Of a stretch of 64,000 nt of DNA, positions 26,894 to 36,531 are shown in pieces. The position numbers and the translations under genes were made by a program. This DNA is from JAGVIE01 sp964520905 (GTDB taxonomy: Bacteria; Bacteroidota; Ignavibacteria; UBA10030; SZUA-254), in assembly GCA_964520905.1 (NCBI GenBank), contig CAZFQL010000001.1, positions 215,470 through 279,469 of the forward strand. Reading direction: 5' to 3'. Position 1 is the first letter of the stretch. The number at the start of each line of letters is the position of its first letter. Under the pieces are notes generated by a model. It ran no database searches, was not told the origin of the DNA, and saw only the letters and a list, made by a program, of their open reading frames with translations.

Positions 26894-29323
26894 TTAGGTT
26901 GAGAGCGCTTTCCAGTGAGTTGCGTATTGAGTTAAGGTCTGGTCAACAAGATAATGGATGGATCCTTTTTCGAAAGAACCGTCTTTTAGTCGTTTACCAG
27001 CGGGGAGATCGGTAAGGATTTCAATCCCCTCGTTTATTGTTTTGATTGCATAAATGTGGAACTTGCCTTTTGCTGCGGCTTCAATAATATCCTGACGCAG
27101 CATGAGATCTTTTTTATTCTGATGAGGAATAAGAACGCCTTCTTTACCGGTCAGTCCGCGTTTTTTACAGATATCAAAGAAACCTTCAATCTTTTGGTTC
27201 ACACCACCGATAGGTTGAATTTCACCTTTCTGGTTCACGGAACCGGTAACACTAATATACTGATGCAGAGGAACATCTGCAAGACTGGAAAGTATCGCGT
27301 AAATTTCGGTTGATGATGCGCTGTCGCCGTCAACGCCGCCGTAATTTTGCTCGAAGGTAATACTTGCATTCATCGTGAGCGGTTTGTTAAGTGCGTACAT
27401 ACCGTGAAGGTATCCGCTGATGATCAGCACGCCTTTGTTATGCGTAGGTCCGCTCATCTCGGCTTCACGCTCGATGTTAATGATGCCTACTCTTCCTATG
27501 GAGGTTCTTGCCGTGATGCGTGTTGGAATGCCGAACATATATTCCCGCATGTCGAGAACCGATAAACCATTGACCTGACCGATAACATCGCCGTCCGTAT
27601 CGATCATCAACGTTCCTTCGTCTATCATTTCTTTCATTTTATCTTCTACCAGCTTGACGCGCTCGATCCGTTCATCGATTGCCTTCTGTACGTGTTCCTT
27701 TGTGATTATAGAACTTTTGCCGTTGAGCGCCCAGTAATTTGCTTCACGCGCAAGGTCGGCAATAACATTGAATCGGGTGGAAAGTTTATTTTGTCTGCCG
27801 GCAAGGCGCACGCCATATTCGATCACTGCTGCGATTCCGGAGTGATCGAACGGCTTGAGTTTCTCATCGTCGCAGATCATCTTGATGAAGTGAACATACT
27901 TGTCGATAGTTTGCGGCTGCTTAGGCATCTCGGTATCAAAATCTGCGCGGATTTTAAATATCTTTTTAAAGTCATCATCCTGATCGTATAGGAGAAAATA
28001 TATATAAGCATCACCCAGCATCACAACCTTTACATCGATGTCTATAGGTTCCGGTTTGAATGCCGAGTTGGTTCCGAAGAGCCCGCTTTCAATCGGCTGG
28101 ATTTCGAGTAAGCCGTTGCGTAAAGTGCGCTTCAATGTCTGCCATACACCCTGTTCAACAAGCGCATCGAGAGCATTGATGACGAGAAACCCGCCGTCTG
28201 CTTTCAGCAGAGATCCCGATTTGATGAGCGTGAAATCTGTTCGCCAAATTCCGTTTCTATCTATCTCCCGTTCGATTGTTCCGAATATATTTTTAAAACG
28301 AGGATTTGTTTCTATTACGATTGGAACACCCTCGGTTCTCGAGTTATCGACAACGACATTTACCTGATACTCTACGAATGTATCTTCTTCTATCTGCTGT
28401 ACCTGCGATAACCCGGGTATTTGCTGTGCCGGTTCTTCAGGTCGGAACCGGTTGAAATCGCTTCTGACGCTTTCCTGAACATCTTCAAGGTAACGTAGAA
28501 GCTTTTCGTTCTTGTATTTTACATGAATATCTTTGATATGGTCTTTCACGATAGGCAGTATGAACCGCTCCGAGAGTTCGTTTACAGATTCTTTAGCTTT
28601 CCGCTCGATATTCCTGAGCTCACGCAGCATAAACTCCATCTGTCCTTCGAGCAATGTTCGGTCTTTCATCATTTGCTCGACCTGTTCTTTCGTTACTTTT
28701 CCTTCCTTCACAAATGTATCGAGCTGTTCGAACGCTATCGGCTGTTTATCGATAACGGGTGCGATATCCGGTCGCATGGTTGGACCAACCTGCACTTGAA
28801 TAACCTCGAAGCCGCGTTCCCTGACTTTTTGTTCGAAATCTTTCAACACACTCCGCTGTCGTTCCTGAAAAAATTCCATAGACCGTTTTCGCTCTTCCTT
28901 GAAACGCCTGCTCTCGAATACTGATGGAATGTCTTTGAGAAGTTCCTGCACGAAATTTTCCATATCTTCCTGAAATTTTATACCATGCCCGGCGGGAAGT
29001 GAAATGAGTATAGGTTGATCGCTGTTCTGGAAGTTGTGCACGTAACAGTGATCTTTCAATGGAATTTTTTTACGGTGAAACTCCGATAGAAGCCGCTTAA
29101 TCGTTGTCATGCGTCCCGTGCCGGAGAAGCCGGTGACGAACACATTGTATCCGGGATGCTTCATCTCCAAGCCGAGCTGAAGCGCACGCAATGCGCGATC
29201 CTGACCGATGATTTCTTTTGTGGGTTTAACTTCGTCTGTCGATTTGACTTTCAGACTTTTCGGGTCACAGCGCCAGCGAAGCTGATCGACAGGCACCTCT
29301 CTGCTTGATTTAGATTTTGCCAT
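26894..29323 (-). CDS. Lon-like ATP-dependent protease (AAA_32/LonB type)
   Basis: ATP-dependent serine protease (809 aa) of the Lon-like group that lacks the N-terminal Lon substrate domain. The P-loop VFVTGFSGTGRMTTI has Arg where classical Walker A has Lys, which is usual for this subgroup. A long helical insertion (about 130-300) sits in the AAA module. The C-terminal proteolytic domain carries the catalytic Ser in VDGDSASSTEIYA and Lys in PIGGVNQKIEGFF. It probably degrades misfolded proteins in the cytoplasm. The 34-bp element shared with the M50-like gene lies 42 bp upstream. The nuclease-like gene follows 13 bp downstream. Confidence 0.93.
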   Translation of the reverse strand: MAKSKSSREVPVDQLRWRCDPKSLKVKSTDEVKPTKEIIGQDRALRALQLGLEMKHPGYNVFVTGFSGTGRMTTIKRLLSEFHRKKIPLKDHCYVHNFQNSDQPILISLPAGHGIKFQEDMENFVQELLKDIPSVFESRRFKEERKRSMEFFQERQRSVLKDFEQKVRERGFEVIQVQVGPTMRPDIAPVIDKQPIAFEQLDTFVKEGKVTKEQVEQMMKDRTLLEGQMEFMLRELRNIERKAKESVNELSERFILPIVKDHIKDIHVKYKNEKLLRYLEDVQESVRSDFNRFRPEEPAQQIPGLSQVQQIEEDTFVEYQVNVVVDNSRTEGVPIVIETNPRFKNIFGTIEREIDRNGIWRTDFTLIKSGSLLKADGGFLVINALDALVEQGVWQTLKRTLRNGLLEIQPIESGLFGTNSAFKPEPIDIDVKVVMLGDAYIYFLLYDQDDDFKKIFKIRADFDTEMPKQPQTIDKYVHFIKMICDDEKLKPFDHSGIAAVIEYGVRLAGRQNKLSTRFNVIADLAREANYWALNGKSSIITKEHVQKAIDERIERVKLVEDKMKEMIDEGTLMIDTDGDVIGQVNGLSVLDMREYMFGIPTRITARTSIGRVGIINIEREAEMSGPTHNKGVLIISGYLHGMYALNKPLTMNASITFEQNYGGVDGDSASSTEIYAILSSLADVPLHQYISVTGSVNQKGEIQPIGGVNQKIEGFFDICKKRGLTGKEGVLIPHQNKKDLMLRQDIIEAAAKGKFHIYAIKTINEGIEILTDLPAGKRLKDGSFEKGSIHYLVDQTLTQYATHWKALST

Positions 29324-29365
29324 AACCGTAGATTTTATGTGAGGAAGTTTGAAACATTGTTATTC

Positions 29366-29399
29366 AAAATAAGAACGTTCCCGGTAAATGGCAAATTGG
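29366..29399 (-). promoter_or_regulatory. Shared 34-bp upstream element, copy 2
   Basis: Matches 20566-20599 except for five central bases (CCCGG instead of TGGTG on the plus strand). Read on the minus strand: TTTG, 20 bases, TATTTTG, similar to TTTG/TAnnTTTG promoters. It lies 42 bp before the Lon-like start codon. Confidence 0.6.
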
Positions 29400-29473
29400 A
29401 GATGATAATACGAAGAGATTATGTTGAGGATGATCTTATTATCTAATTACTTTCCCAATCACTTATCACATTT

Positions 29474-30691
29474 TTAATATTCCTTCCTGTTCGCGTACAT
29501 ATTGAGAAGCAGTCCCGCCATAATCATATTCGTCAAAAGATTCGAGCCGCCATAGCTTAAGAATGGAAGAGGCACACCGACAACGGGCATTATACCCATC
29601 GACATACCTATGTTGATTATAGTGTGCGTGGCGAATGCTGCTACAATACCAATTGCAACCAAGCTTGCATACCGGCTTTTAACCATCGAGGCAATTTGCA
29701 CTCCACGGATGAGAAACAGCGTAAGAAAAAGCAGAATTGCAAACGCACCCATAAATCCGAATTCTTCGCTCGGCACACAGTAAATAAAATCAGTCCACTG
29801 CGCAGGGATAAAGTTTAACTGCGTTTGCGATCCTTGTAGAAATCCTTTACCGAACAATCCACCGGAGCCGATAGCAATCTTCGACTGGATGACATTGTAC
29901 CCCGCACCGAGCGGGTCTGCATCAGGATTGAGGAATGTTACGATGCGCTTTTGCTGGTGCGGTGCGAGCTTCCCAAAGATAAATTGAACAGAAACGCCCA
30001 TGAGAACCGTCAGCGAAAATACCATTGCCGCCGCAAGATGATTCTGGCGCAGTAAAAATAGTGTTACAAATGTAACTGCAATAACGATCAAGAACGGAGT
30101 AGTGCCGAATAGCGAGGCAATAACCGCCGCAAATGGAGCGATCATAGTCATCATCAAAAAATTGGAAGCACCTGCCCAATATAAAATAATCACAAGTATG
30201 CCGAGATATATAATTGCAGTTCCAACATCGGGCTGAAGAACTATGAGAAGAACAGGCAGCAGAACAAATCCCAACGTAATTGAGAGATGTTTGAAACGAT
30301 TGAGATTGACATGACGTTCAGACAGATATGATGCGAGCGCAAGAATAGTAGTTACTTTAACAATCTCGGATGGCTGTAATCCGAACCCTGCAACGCCGAA
30401 CCAGCTCTTGGAACCTGCGACCATTTTTCCGGCAATTAGTACGACTATCAGGAATAAAATTGAAAAACCGTATAACGGATAAGATAACAACTGGAGCGTA
30501 CGGAAAGGTATAACCATGATAATGAGCATCAGGAGAATTCCGATGCCTGTCCAGATCAATTGCCGATTAAAATACATTGAGGCGCCTGCGTCGTACGTCG
30601 CGCTGTACACGGAAGCAATACCGATTGCCAGCAGTAGCAGGGTAGGGGCAATCGTTTTAAGATCAACATTATCTTTAAACCAGGTATCCAT
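29474..30691 (-). CDS. rodA: Peptidoglycan polymerase RodA
   Basis: SEDS-family glycosyltransferase that polymerises lipid II glycan strands during cell elongation, working with PBP2. The product (405 aa) has about ten membrane helices. SEDS signatures are visible: GFGLQPSEIVKV, LQPDVGTAIIY (with the catalytic-type Asp), FIPAQWTDFIYCVPSEEFGF and the C-terminal VVGVPLPFLSYGGSNL. Its ATG overlaps the mrdA TGA (ATGA), showing translational coupling. It is the last gene of the mreBCD-mrdA-rodA cluster. Confidence 0.97.
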   Translation of the reverse strand: MDTWFKDNVDLKTIAPTLLLLAIGIASVYSATYDAGASMYFNRQLIWTGIGILLMLIIMVIPFRTLQLLSYPLYGFSILFLIVVLIAGKMVAGSKSWFGVAGFGLQPSEIVKVTTILALASYLSERHVNLNRFKHLSITLGFVLLPVLLIVLQPDVGTAIIYLGILVIILYWAGASNFLMMTMIAPFAAVIASLFGTTPFLIVIAVTFVTLFLLRQNHLAAAMVFSLTVLMGVSVQFIFGKLAPHQQKRIVTFLNPDADPLGAGYNVIQSKIAIGSGGLFGKGFLQGSQTQLNFIPAQWTDFIYCVPSEEFGFMGAFAILLFLTLFLIRGVQIASMVKSRYASLVAIGIVAAFATHTIINIGMSMGIMPVVGVPLPFLSYGGSNLLTNMIMAGLLLNMYANRKEY

Positions 30692-32511
30692 CAGTCTCCT
30701 GTATCTGCATTCTTTTCATCGGCAGCGACTATGCCCTGCGGATTATTACGGATGAGAGATCCATATAAATATTGTTCGATACATAACCCGGCTATCGGCG
30801 CGGCGAATGCGCCGCCGTAACCGGCATTCTCTACTAAAACACAGATAGCGATCTTCGGGTTTTCACGCGGCGCAAAACCAATGAACCATGCGTGGTCTTT
30901 TTTACCGTGCGGGGTTTGTGCTGTGCCGGTTTTCCCGCAGACAGCGATTCCTTTGACTTTAGCCGCCTGTCCTGTTCCACCCGGTTCGTTCACACATCGG
31001 TACATTCCATCTTGGAGTATGTCCCAAACCCAATCTGAGATTTCCATTTTCCGCGTCTCAGTTGGTACAATTTGTATTTCACCTGTGTCTTTATCCTTGA
31101 TTCTCAGGACTGCATGTGGCGTATGATAATATCCTTTGTTGGCAAGTGTAGCGGTGTAGTTTGCCATCTGAATCGGCGAAACACCAACTTCTCCCTGTCC
31201 GATACTCAGACTGACGAGATACCCTTGCGTCCATCTGCCTTTTCCATAAACGCGGTCGAAGTACTCATCAGATGGAAGCAATCCGGGATTTTCTTCAAGT
31301 ATATCTATTCCAGTCGGCGAGCCGAAGCCGAAGTCTCGTCCATAGCGTGTCCATCGCTCTAAACCGGTCTTAAGCATTAATTGATAAAAGAATACGTTGC
31401 ACGATCGCTGAATTGCTTCGACGACGTTTGTTGAGCCGTGAATGTGCAGATCACGAAAGATTTTATTGCCGAAACGAAAAGCGCCGGTGCAGTTAACGCG
31501 CCAATTGGTATTAATGACTCCTTCTTCCAGCGCTGCGGCGGCAAGAACCATCTTGAATGTTGATCCAGGCGGATACCTTGTAAGAGTCGCGCGATTGAAA
31601 AGTGGTTTACTTTCATCCGTGCTTAGACCCTTCCAGACATCCCAGGGCGTTACACTGCCGAACGATGTCAGATCGTAATCTGGTTTGCTAACAAGCGCAA
31701 GCACACCGCCGTCATTCGGATCAATTGCCACAATCGCGCCTCGTCTATCGCTAAGAAGAGATTCTGCGAGGGCTTGCAGGTCTGAGTCGAGCGCAAGATA
31801 AAGATCGCTGCCTTCGCGAACGGCAATATCGTTTTTTCCGTCGTTGAAATTGCCGAGCATTTGGCCCAGCGCGTTCACTGTTAGAAGCTCATATCCTTTT
31901 TGTCCGCGGAGATAGCGCTCGTAAGCCGCTTCCAACCCGCTTGCGCCGATATTGTCGCCCGGGCGGTATTCATTTCCCATCTCTATTAGCTGCTGATCTG
32001 AAATTTCTTTCGTGTATCCGAACAGATGAGTCGCTTTAGCGCTCGTCGGATAAAACCGCTTGGATTCAATCTGATAATCGACGCCAACAAATTTCTCTTT
32101 ATTCTCTTCGATGATGGAAAGCGTCTTGAAATCAATATCTCTTTTTATTTTTACAGGTGCGAAACGGTTGTATTTGATTCCCCTAACGATCTTTTCTTTG
32201 ATGAAAGCAGTATCGAGTTGCAGGATTTTAGAGAGGAAGTCAAAATTATCGGTTCGCAATTCTGCGGGTGTAATGGTAACGCTATACGAGGGTCGGTTAT
32301 CTACGATGAGCTTTCCTTTTCGATCAATCAGCAATCCCCGGATAGGATCGCGGGCGATTTGCCGGATACTGTTCTCTTCGGATTTTTTTCCGTATACATC
32401 CGAATACAGAAGCTGAAGCTGAACAAGCCGCAGGAAGAAGACCGCAAATACAATGCCGATGGCGATGAAGAAAACAATTTTTCGGGAAGATAATTCAATG
32501 AATTCTGACAT
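30691..32511 (-). CDS. mrdA: Penicillin-binding protein 2 (elongasome transpeptidase)
   Basis: Class B PBP that cross-links new peptidoglycan in the side wall. An N-terminal membrane anchor (about 13-33) is followed by the dimerisation/pedestal domain and a transpeptidase domain with PPGSTFKMVLA (SxxK, catalytic Ser), RSCNVFF (SxN) and CGKTGTAQTPHGK (KTG). The frame is open up to 32586, but the ATG at 32511 (MSEFIELSSRK) is one base after the mreD stop and gives a normal 606-residue PBP2. It overlaps rodA by 4 bp, and its stop is TGA, which shows TGA works as a stop in this genome. Confidence 0.97.
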   Translation of the reverse strand: MSEFIELSSRKIVFFIAIGIVFAVFFLRLVQLQLLYSDVYGKKSEENSIRQIARDPIRGLLIDRKGKLIVDNRPSYSVTITPAELRTDNFDFLSKILQLDTAFIKEKIVRGIKYNRFAPVKIKRDIDFKTLSIIEENKEKFVGVDYQIESKRFYPTSAKATHLFGYTKEISDQQLIEMGNEYRPGDNIGASGLEAAYERYLRGQKGYELLTVNALGQMLGNFNDGKNDIAVREGSDLYLALDSDLQALAESLLSDRRGAIVAIDPNDGGVLALVSKPDYDLTSFGSVTPWDVWKGLSTDESKPLFNRATLTRYPPGSTFKMVLAAAALEEGVINTNWRVNCTGAFRFGNKIFRDLHIHGSTNVVEAIQRSCNVFFYQLMLKTGLERWTRYGRDFGFGSPTGIDILEENPGLLPSDEYFDRVYGKGRWTQGYLVSLSIGQGEVGVSPIQMANYTATLANKGYYHTPHAVLRIKDKDTGEIQIVPTETRKMEISDWVWDILQDGMYRCVNEPGGTGQAAKVKGIAVCGKTGTAQTPHGKKDHAWFIGFAPRENPKIAICVLVENAGYGGAFAAPIAGLCIEQYLYGSLIRNNPQGIVAADEKNADTGD

Positions 32512-32512
32512 A

Positions 32513-32998
32513 TCAGTAAATATACTTCCTTGAAAAACCGAACATCGGAAGAAATGCCAGAGCGGCAGTGTAGAATGTGGTTGCAAGACCGAACTGGAAA
32601 ATTGCCCGCAACAAACCTATGTCGCTTCCGCGTGTGAAGGCGATGAAATATATCGAGTTATGGATAAGCGAAACGAGCAAAACGATCAGAACAAATCGGT
32701 AACTGCCGAGAGTTGCCGGCGCTTTATTCTCTCCGAAAAAATAACCGGCGGTAAATCCGGCAATCGTTTTTGTCAGTGCGGCGAGACCGATAAAATTTCC
32801 GGTTGTCAAATCGAATAATAATCCGATTATGAATCCCCATAAGGTCGCATGAAGCTGTCCCCTTTTTAGTGCGATGTAAACGATCCAGATTATAAGAATG
32901 TCGGGCGTTATGCCTTCGAGAGAAAGCAATTTGAATACTTGTGTCTGGATGATAATAAGAAAAAAGGTCAGGAAAAGATATTTAATCTGCCGCGTCAT
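32513..32998 (-). CDS. mreD: Rod shape-determining protein MreD
   Basis: Small integral membrane protein (161 aa, about five helices) that links MreC to the elongasome. The N-terminus (YLFLTFFLIIIQTQVFKLL) and the pattern GITPDILIIWIVYIALKRG ... GFIIGLLFDLTTG are typical. Its ATG overlaps the mreC stop by 4 bp (ATGA), and mrdA starts one base after its own stop, so translation is tightly coupled. Confidence 0.93.
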   Translation of the reverse strand: MTRQIKYLFLTFFLIIIQTQVFKLLSLEGITPDILIIWIVYIALKRGQLHATLWGFIIGLLFDLTTGNFIGLAALTKTIAGFTAGYFFGENKAPATLGSYRFVLIVLLVSLIHNSIYFIAFTRGSDIGLLRAIFQFGLATTFYTAALAFLPMFGFSRKYIY

Positions 32999-33831
32999 TT
33001 TCTGGGCCGAATGATTTTCTTTTCAATGGATACACGCTCCGAATCGACCTGTGTAATTACGATGAATACCTGTTCCAGTGAGGAAAAGTCGACGCTGGGA
33101 ATAACATCAATATCTTTGAATAGGCTCCCGCTCTTTTCACTTATCCTGGAGACAAATCCGATTTTAATATCGGCAGGGAATAGATTGCTGTACTCCGATG
33201 TAGTAATGATGTCACCTTCACGCACATCCTGCGTTTTAGAAACATTCTTGAGTTTCAGAACCTCTCCGCCGTCCCATGCAATAATTCCATCAATACGGCT
33301 TCGTTGAATCTTGGCGCTCGCCCGAAAATCTTTGTTCAGCATAAGCTGTCCTATGGAATACCGAGCGCTTGTTGCTATCAGTTTTCCCACGAGTCCTTTT
33401 TCAGAAATAATCGGCATATCAGATCGTACGCCGCCGTTTTCACCTGTGTTCAAAGTAACCGTATTCCGGAGAAGGTGAAGGCTTTTGCCGACAATATCGG
33501 CAGTGATCAGTTTAATATCACTGCGCTCTTTCAATCCGAGCATTGAGCGAAGACGTATGTTTTCCAGACGCGCTTCGCGAAGCCGGTTAACTTCATCGGA
33601 TAAATTTACGTTTAACTGCCGCAGTATTTCATTCTCTCGTTTCAGTTCGAATACATTCGGAATGATTGAAAGTGCGTCCTGGAATATCCCGAGAAAACCG
33701 ACTGTATACGAACGAAACGCCCTAATCTGGACATTGTCATTTGAGCCGAGAAGGATTAACGAAAAGATAATAAGGAGTGTAAGAACGAAGTATTCCTTGA
33801 ACAACAATATGATATTGATTAGCCTTTGCAT
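32995..33831 (-). CDS. mreC: Rod shape-determining protein MreC
   Basis: Bitopic periplasmic protein that activates the RodA-PBP2 complex. It has an N-terminal helix (about 13-28), a coiled coil (about 60-98, rich in Leu/Arg/Glu heptads: NEILRQLNVNLSDEVNRLRE) and two beta-barrel-like domains with DIVGKSLHLLRNTVTLNTGE, ISEKGLVGKLI and KEGD-like DVREGDIITTS. Length (278 aa) is typical. It overlaps mreD by 4 bp and follows mreB after 59 bp. Confidence 0.95.
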   Translation of the reverse strand: MQRLINIILLFKEYFVLTLLIIFSLILLGSNDNVQIRAFRSYTVGFLGIFQDALSIIPNVFELKRENEILRQLNVNLSDEVNRLREARLENIRLRSMLGLKERSDIKLITADIVGKSLHLLRNTVTLNTGENGGVRSDMPIISEKGLVGKLIATSARYSIGQLMLNKDFRASAKIQRSRIDGIIAWDGGEVLKLKNVSKTQDVREGDIITTSEYSNLFPADIKIGFVSRISEKSGSLFKDIDVIPSVDFSSLEQVFIVITQVDSERVSIEKKIIRPRK

Positions 33832-33890
33832 GTATAGCTAAGAGCGGTAACAAGCGATTCTTGGGTATGCATAATCGACGCTCAGCGCTC

Positions 33891-34916
33891 TCAGTATCTC
33901 CTACTCTTTACCAAAACTTTGCTGTAATGACTTAAATGCTCGAGCACTTTTCCCGTGCCGCGCACTACCGCAGTCAATGGATCTTCCGCTACGTGTACCG
34001 GCAGACTTGTTTCCAGCCGGATACGCTCATCGAGTTGTTTGAGGAGCGCACCGCCGCCGGTTAGCATGATACCGCGGTCGAGAATATCTGCTGATAGCTC
34101 CGGAGGTGTCCGCTCGAGCGTCAGCTTAATTGCGTCGACGATTTGCTGTATGGATTCGTTCAAACATTCACGGATTTCAACCGAGCTTGCTTCAGTTGTT
34201 TTTGGAATGCCATTTACCAGATCGCGCCCCTTTACTTGAATTGTAATTTCTTCTTTTAACGGCATAGCAGACCCGACTTCACACTTGATCGCTTCTGCTG
34301 TTCTCTCACCGATTAAAATGTTATGATTCTTTTTGAAGAATTGTACGATGGCGTTGTTCATCTCATCGCCGGCTATGCGGATCGATTCTTCATTCACAAT
34401 TCCGGAAAGAGCGATCACCGCAATTTCAGTTGTGCCGCCGCCGATATCGACAACCATATTTCCAGCAGGTGCATCAACATCTAAACCGATGCCGATAGCA
34501 GAAGCCATCGGTTCTGCTATCAGGTGAACTTCTTTTGCTCCGGCGTGCTCGGCTGCGTCTCGGACTGCACGCTTTTCCACTTCTGTCACGCCGCTCGGAA
34601 TGCATACGACAATCCGCCTGCTCGGCAGCCAGTTCGAGTGAACTTTCTTGATAAATTCGCGCAACATTCCTTCCGCGATTTCGAAATCGGCAATGACGCC
34701 ATCTCTCATCGGTCTGATTGTGCGAATATCACGATGAGTCCTGCCCAGCATCTCTCTCGCTTCATTGCCTATGGCAACGATACGCTTGGTGTTGCGATCG
34801 AATGCAACGATGGATGGTTCATTAAGCACTATACCTTTGCCCTTCATGAAAATCAGGGTGTTGGCTGTGCCGAGATCGATTGCTAAGTCCGCTGAGAAAA
34901 AAGATAACAAGCCCAT
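33891..34916 (-). CDS. mreB: Rod shape-determining protein MreB
   Basis: Actin-like ATPase forming membrane-associated filaments that guide side-wall synthesis. Phosphate-binding loops DLGTANTLIFMKGKG (N-terminus) and VVDIGGGTTEIAVIALSG (centre) and the adenosine segment MLTGGGALLKQLDERI are all present. The N-terminal FFSADLAIDLG is standard. Length (341 aa) is normal. It is the first gene of mreBCD-mrdA-rodA and predicts a rod-shaped cell. Confidence 0.97.
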   Translation of the reverse strand: MGLLSFFSADLAIDLGTANTLIFMKGKGIVLNEPSIVAFDRNTKRIVAIGNEAREMLGRTHRDIRTIRPMRDGVIADFEIAEGMLREFIKKVHSNWLPSRRIVVCIPSGVTEVEKRAVRDAAEHAGAKEVHLIAEPMASAIGIGLDVDAPAGNMVVDIGGGTTEIAVIALSGIVNEESIRIAGDEMNNAIVQFFKKNHNILIGERTAEAIKCEVGSAMPLKEEITIQVKGRDLVNGIPKTTEASSVEIRECLNESIQQIVDAIKLTLERTPPELSADILDRGIMLTGGGALLKQLDERIRLETSLPVHVAEDPLTAVVRGTGKVLEHLSHYSKVLVKSRRY

Positions 34917-34967
34917 GAGAAATCTTCTAAATGATTAAGAGACATGGAATAATATAAGAATTATCCA

Positions 34968-36521
34968 TCAATGTTTAAAATGTCTGATGCCGGTAAATAT
35001 CATCGCAATATTATTGTCGTCTGCCGCCTTGATAACTTCGGCATCCCTTACAGATCCACCCGGTTGAATAACCGATGTCGCGCCCGCTTTTACAGCTTCC
35101 AGCAAACCATCGGCAAACGGGAAGAATGCATCTGAAGCGACTGCAGTTCCTTTTAAATCAAGCCCTGCCTCGTGTGCTTTCATAACCGCAATTCGCGATG
35201 AATCGAATCGCGACATCTGCCCGGCGCCGATGCCGATTGTTCGGTCGGAACGAGAATATACTATCGCGTTCGATTTGACATGCTTTGCTACTTTCCATCC
35301 GAACATCATTGCGGCATGTTCTTCATTTGTAGGCGACCGCTTGGTGACAACTTTCAAATTATCTTGATTTATTGTTACATCATCGGGTGTTTGAACTAAA
35401 ACACCACCGGTGACGTGCTTGAGAATGAATCCGCTGTGTGCTTGTCGTGAAATATTTTGCTTGATTAACCGGCGGTCTTTCTTCTTCTTGAGAAATTCTA
35501 AAACACCGTCGTCAAATTTAGGCGCGATAACAACTTCAGTAAATACTTTGTCGATTAATTGAGCCGTCGCTATATCCAGAGGATGATTCACAGCAACGAT
35601 TCCGCCGAATGCGGATTTGGAATCTGCGGCAAATGCTTTTTCGTATGCTTCCGCTAACGACTTGCCGGTTCCTACACCGCACGGATTCGTATGTTTGATG
35701 ATGACAACGGTCGGCCCTGAAAATTCTTGTGCTAATTCCGCAGCCGCCTGAATATCGACTATGTTATTATAAGAAAGTTCTTTGCCGTGAAGTTTTTCGA
35801 AATATTTTTGAAAGTCGCCGTATATTGCTGCGCGTTGGTGTGGATTCTCGCCGTAACGGAGTTCATCGGCTTTCTGAAAGTTTACAGAAAATACTTCCGG
35901 TAATACTTTCTCTGCCGTGTGAGTTAGTAATCCGTCAAGATAATTTGAAATTGCCGCGTCATATCTTGAGGTTTGACGGAATACTTCCTTCGCCATTTGA
36001 AAGCGAGTATTTTCGGAGATCGATCCGTTGTTTGATTCCAATTCTGCGAGTATTGTTCGGTATTGTGATGGATTTGATACCGCGATTTTGTATTTATAAT
36101 TTTTTGCCGCCGCACGCAGCATTGAAGGACCACCGATATCTATTTGCTCAACAGCTTCATCAACCGTGATTTGATCTCTTGCAATAGTCTGTTCGAATGG
36201 ATATAGATTCACGACCACCATTTCTATGGGGTCGATACCAAGTTCTTTCAGGTGTCGTTGGTGGTCGGGATTATCCGATATTGCCAGTAATCCTGCATGG
36301 ATTTTTGGGTGAAGAGTCTTAACTCTACCGTCAAGAATTTCAGGAAAACCGGTAACCTCTGAAACTGATATTGCGTTTACTCCGGCTTCACGCAGTACCT
36401 TCAATGTTCCACCTGTAGAAACAATCTCGATTTTCCATCTCTGAAGTTGTTTGGCAAAGTCAACAATTCCGGTTTTATCCGAAACACTGATAAGCGCACG
36501 TTTTATAGGAATTAGATTCAT
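34968..36521 (-). CDS. purH: Bifunctional AICAR transformylase / IMP cyclohydrolase
   Basis: Carries out the last two steps of de novo purine synthesis. The IMP cyclohydrolase domain (about 1-195) starts with RALISVSDKTGIVDFA and has VSTGGTLKVLREAG and DGRVKTLHPKIHAGLL. The AICAR formyltransferase domain (about 200-517) has the catalytic-type Lys-His pair in VVIIKHTNPCG, followed by SKSAFGGIVAVN, and ends with ADDNNIAMIFTGIRHFKH. Length is normal. It is 10 bp downstream of purN on the same strand. Confidence 0.97.
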   Translation of the reverse strand: MNLIPIKRALISVSDKTGIVDFAKQLQRWKIEIVSTGGTLKVLREAGVNAISVSEVTGFPEILDGRVKTLHPKIHAGLLAISDNPDHQRHLKELGIDPIEMVVVNLYPFEQTIARDQITVDEAVEQIDIGGPSMLRAAAKNYKYKIAVSNPSQYRTILAELESNNGSISENTRFQMAKEVFRQTSRYDAAISNYLDGLLTHTAEKVLPEVFSVNFQKADELRYGENPHQRAAIYGDFQKYFEKLHGKELSYNNIVDIQAAAELAQEFSGPTVVIIKHTNPCGVGTGKSLAEAYEKAFAADSKSAFGGIVAVNHPLDIATAQLIDKVFTEVVIAPKFDDGVLEFLKKKKDRRLIKQNISRQAHSGFILKHVTGGVLVQTPDDVTINQDNLKVVTKRSPTNEEHAAMMFGWKVAKHVKSNAIVYSRSDRTIGIGAGQMSRFDSSRIAVMKAHEAGLDLKGTAVASDAFFPFADGLLEAVKAGATSVIQPGGSVRDAEVIKAADDNNIAMIFTGIRHFKH

Positions 36522-36531
36522 TCTTTAAACC

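Noticed and set aside
26894..29323. Inactive ATPase in the Lon-like protein because Walker A Lys is Arg
   Set aside because: GTGR instead of GTGK is common in this Lon-like subgroup, so by itself it is not unusual.
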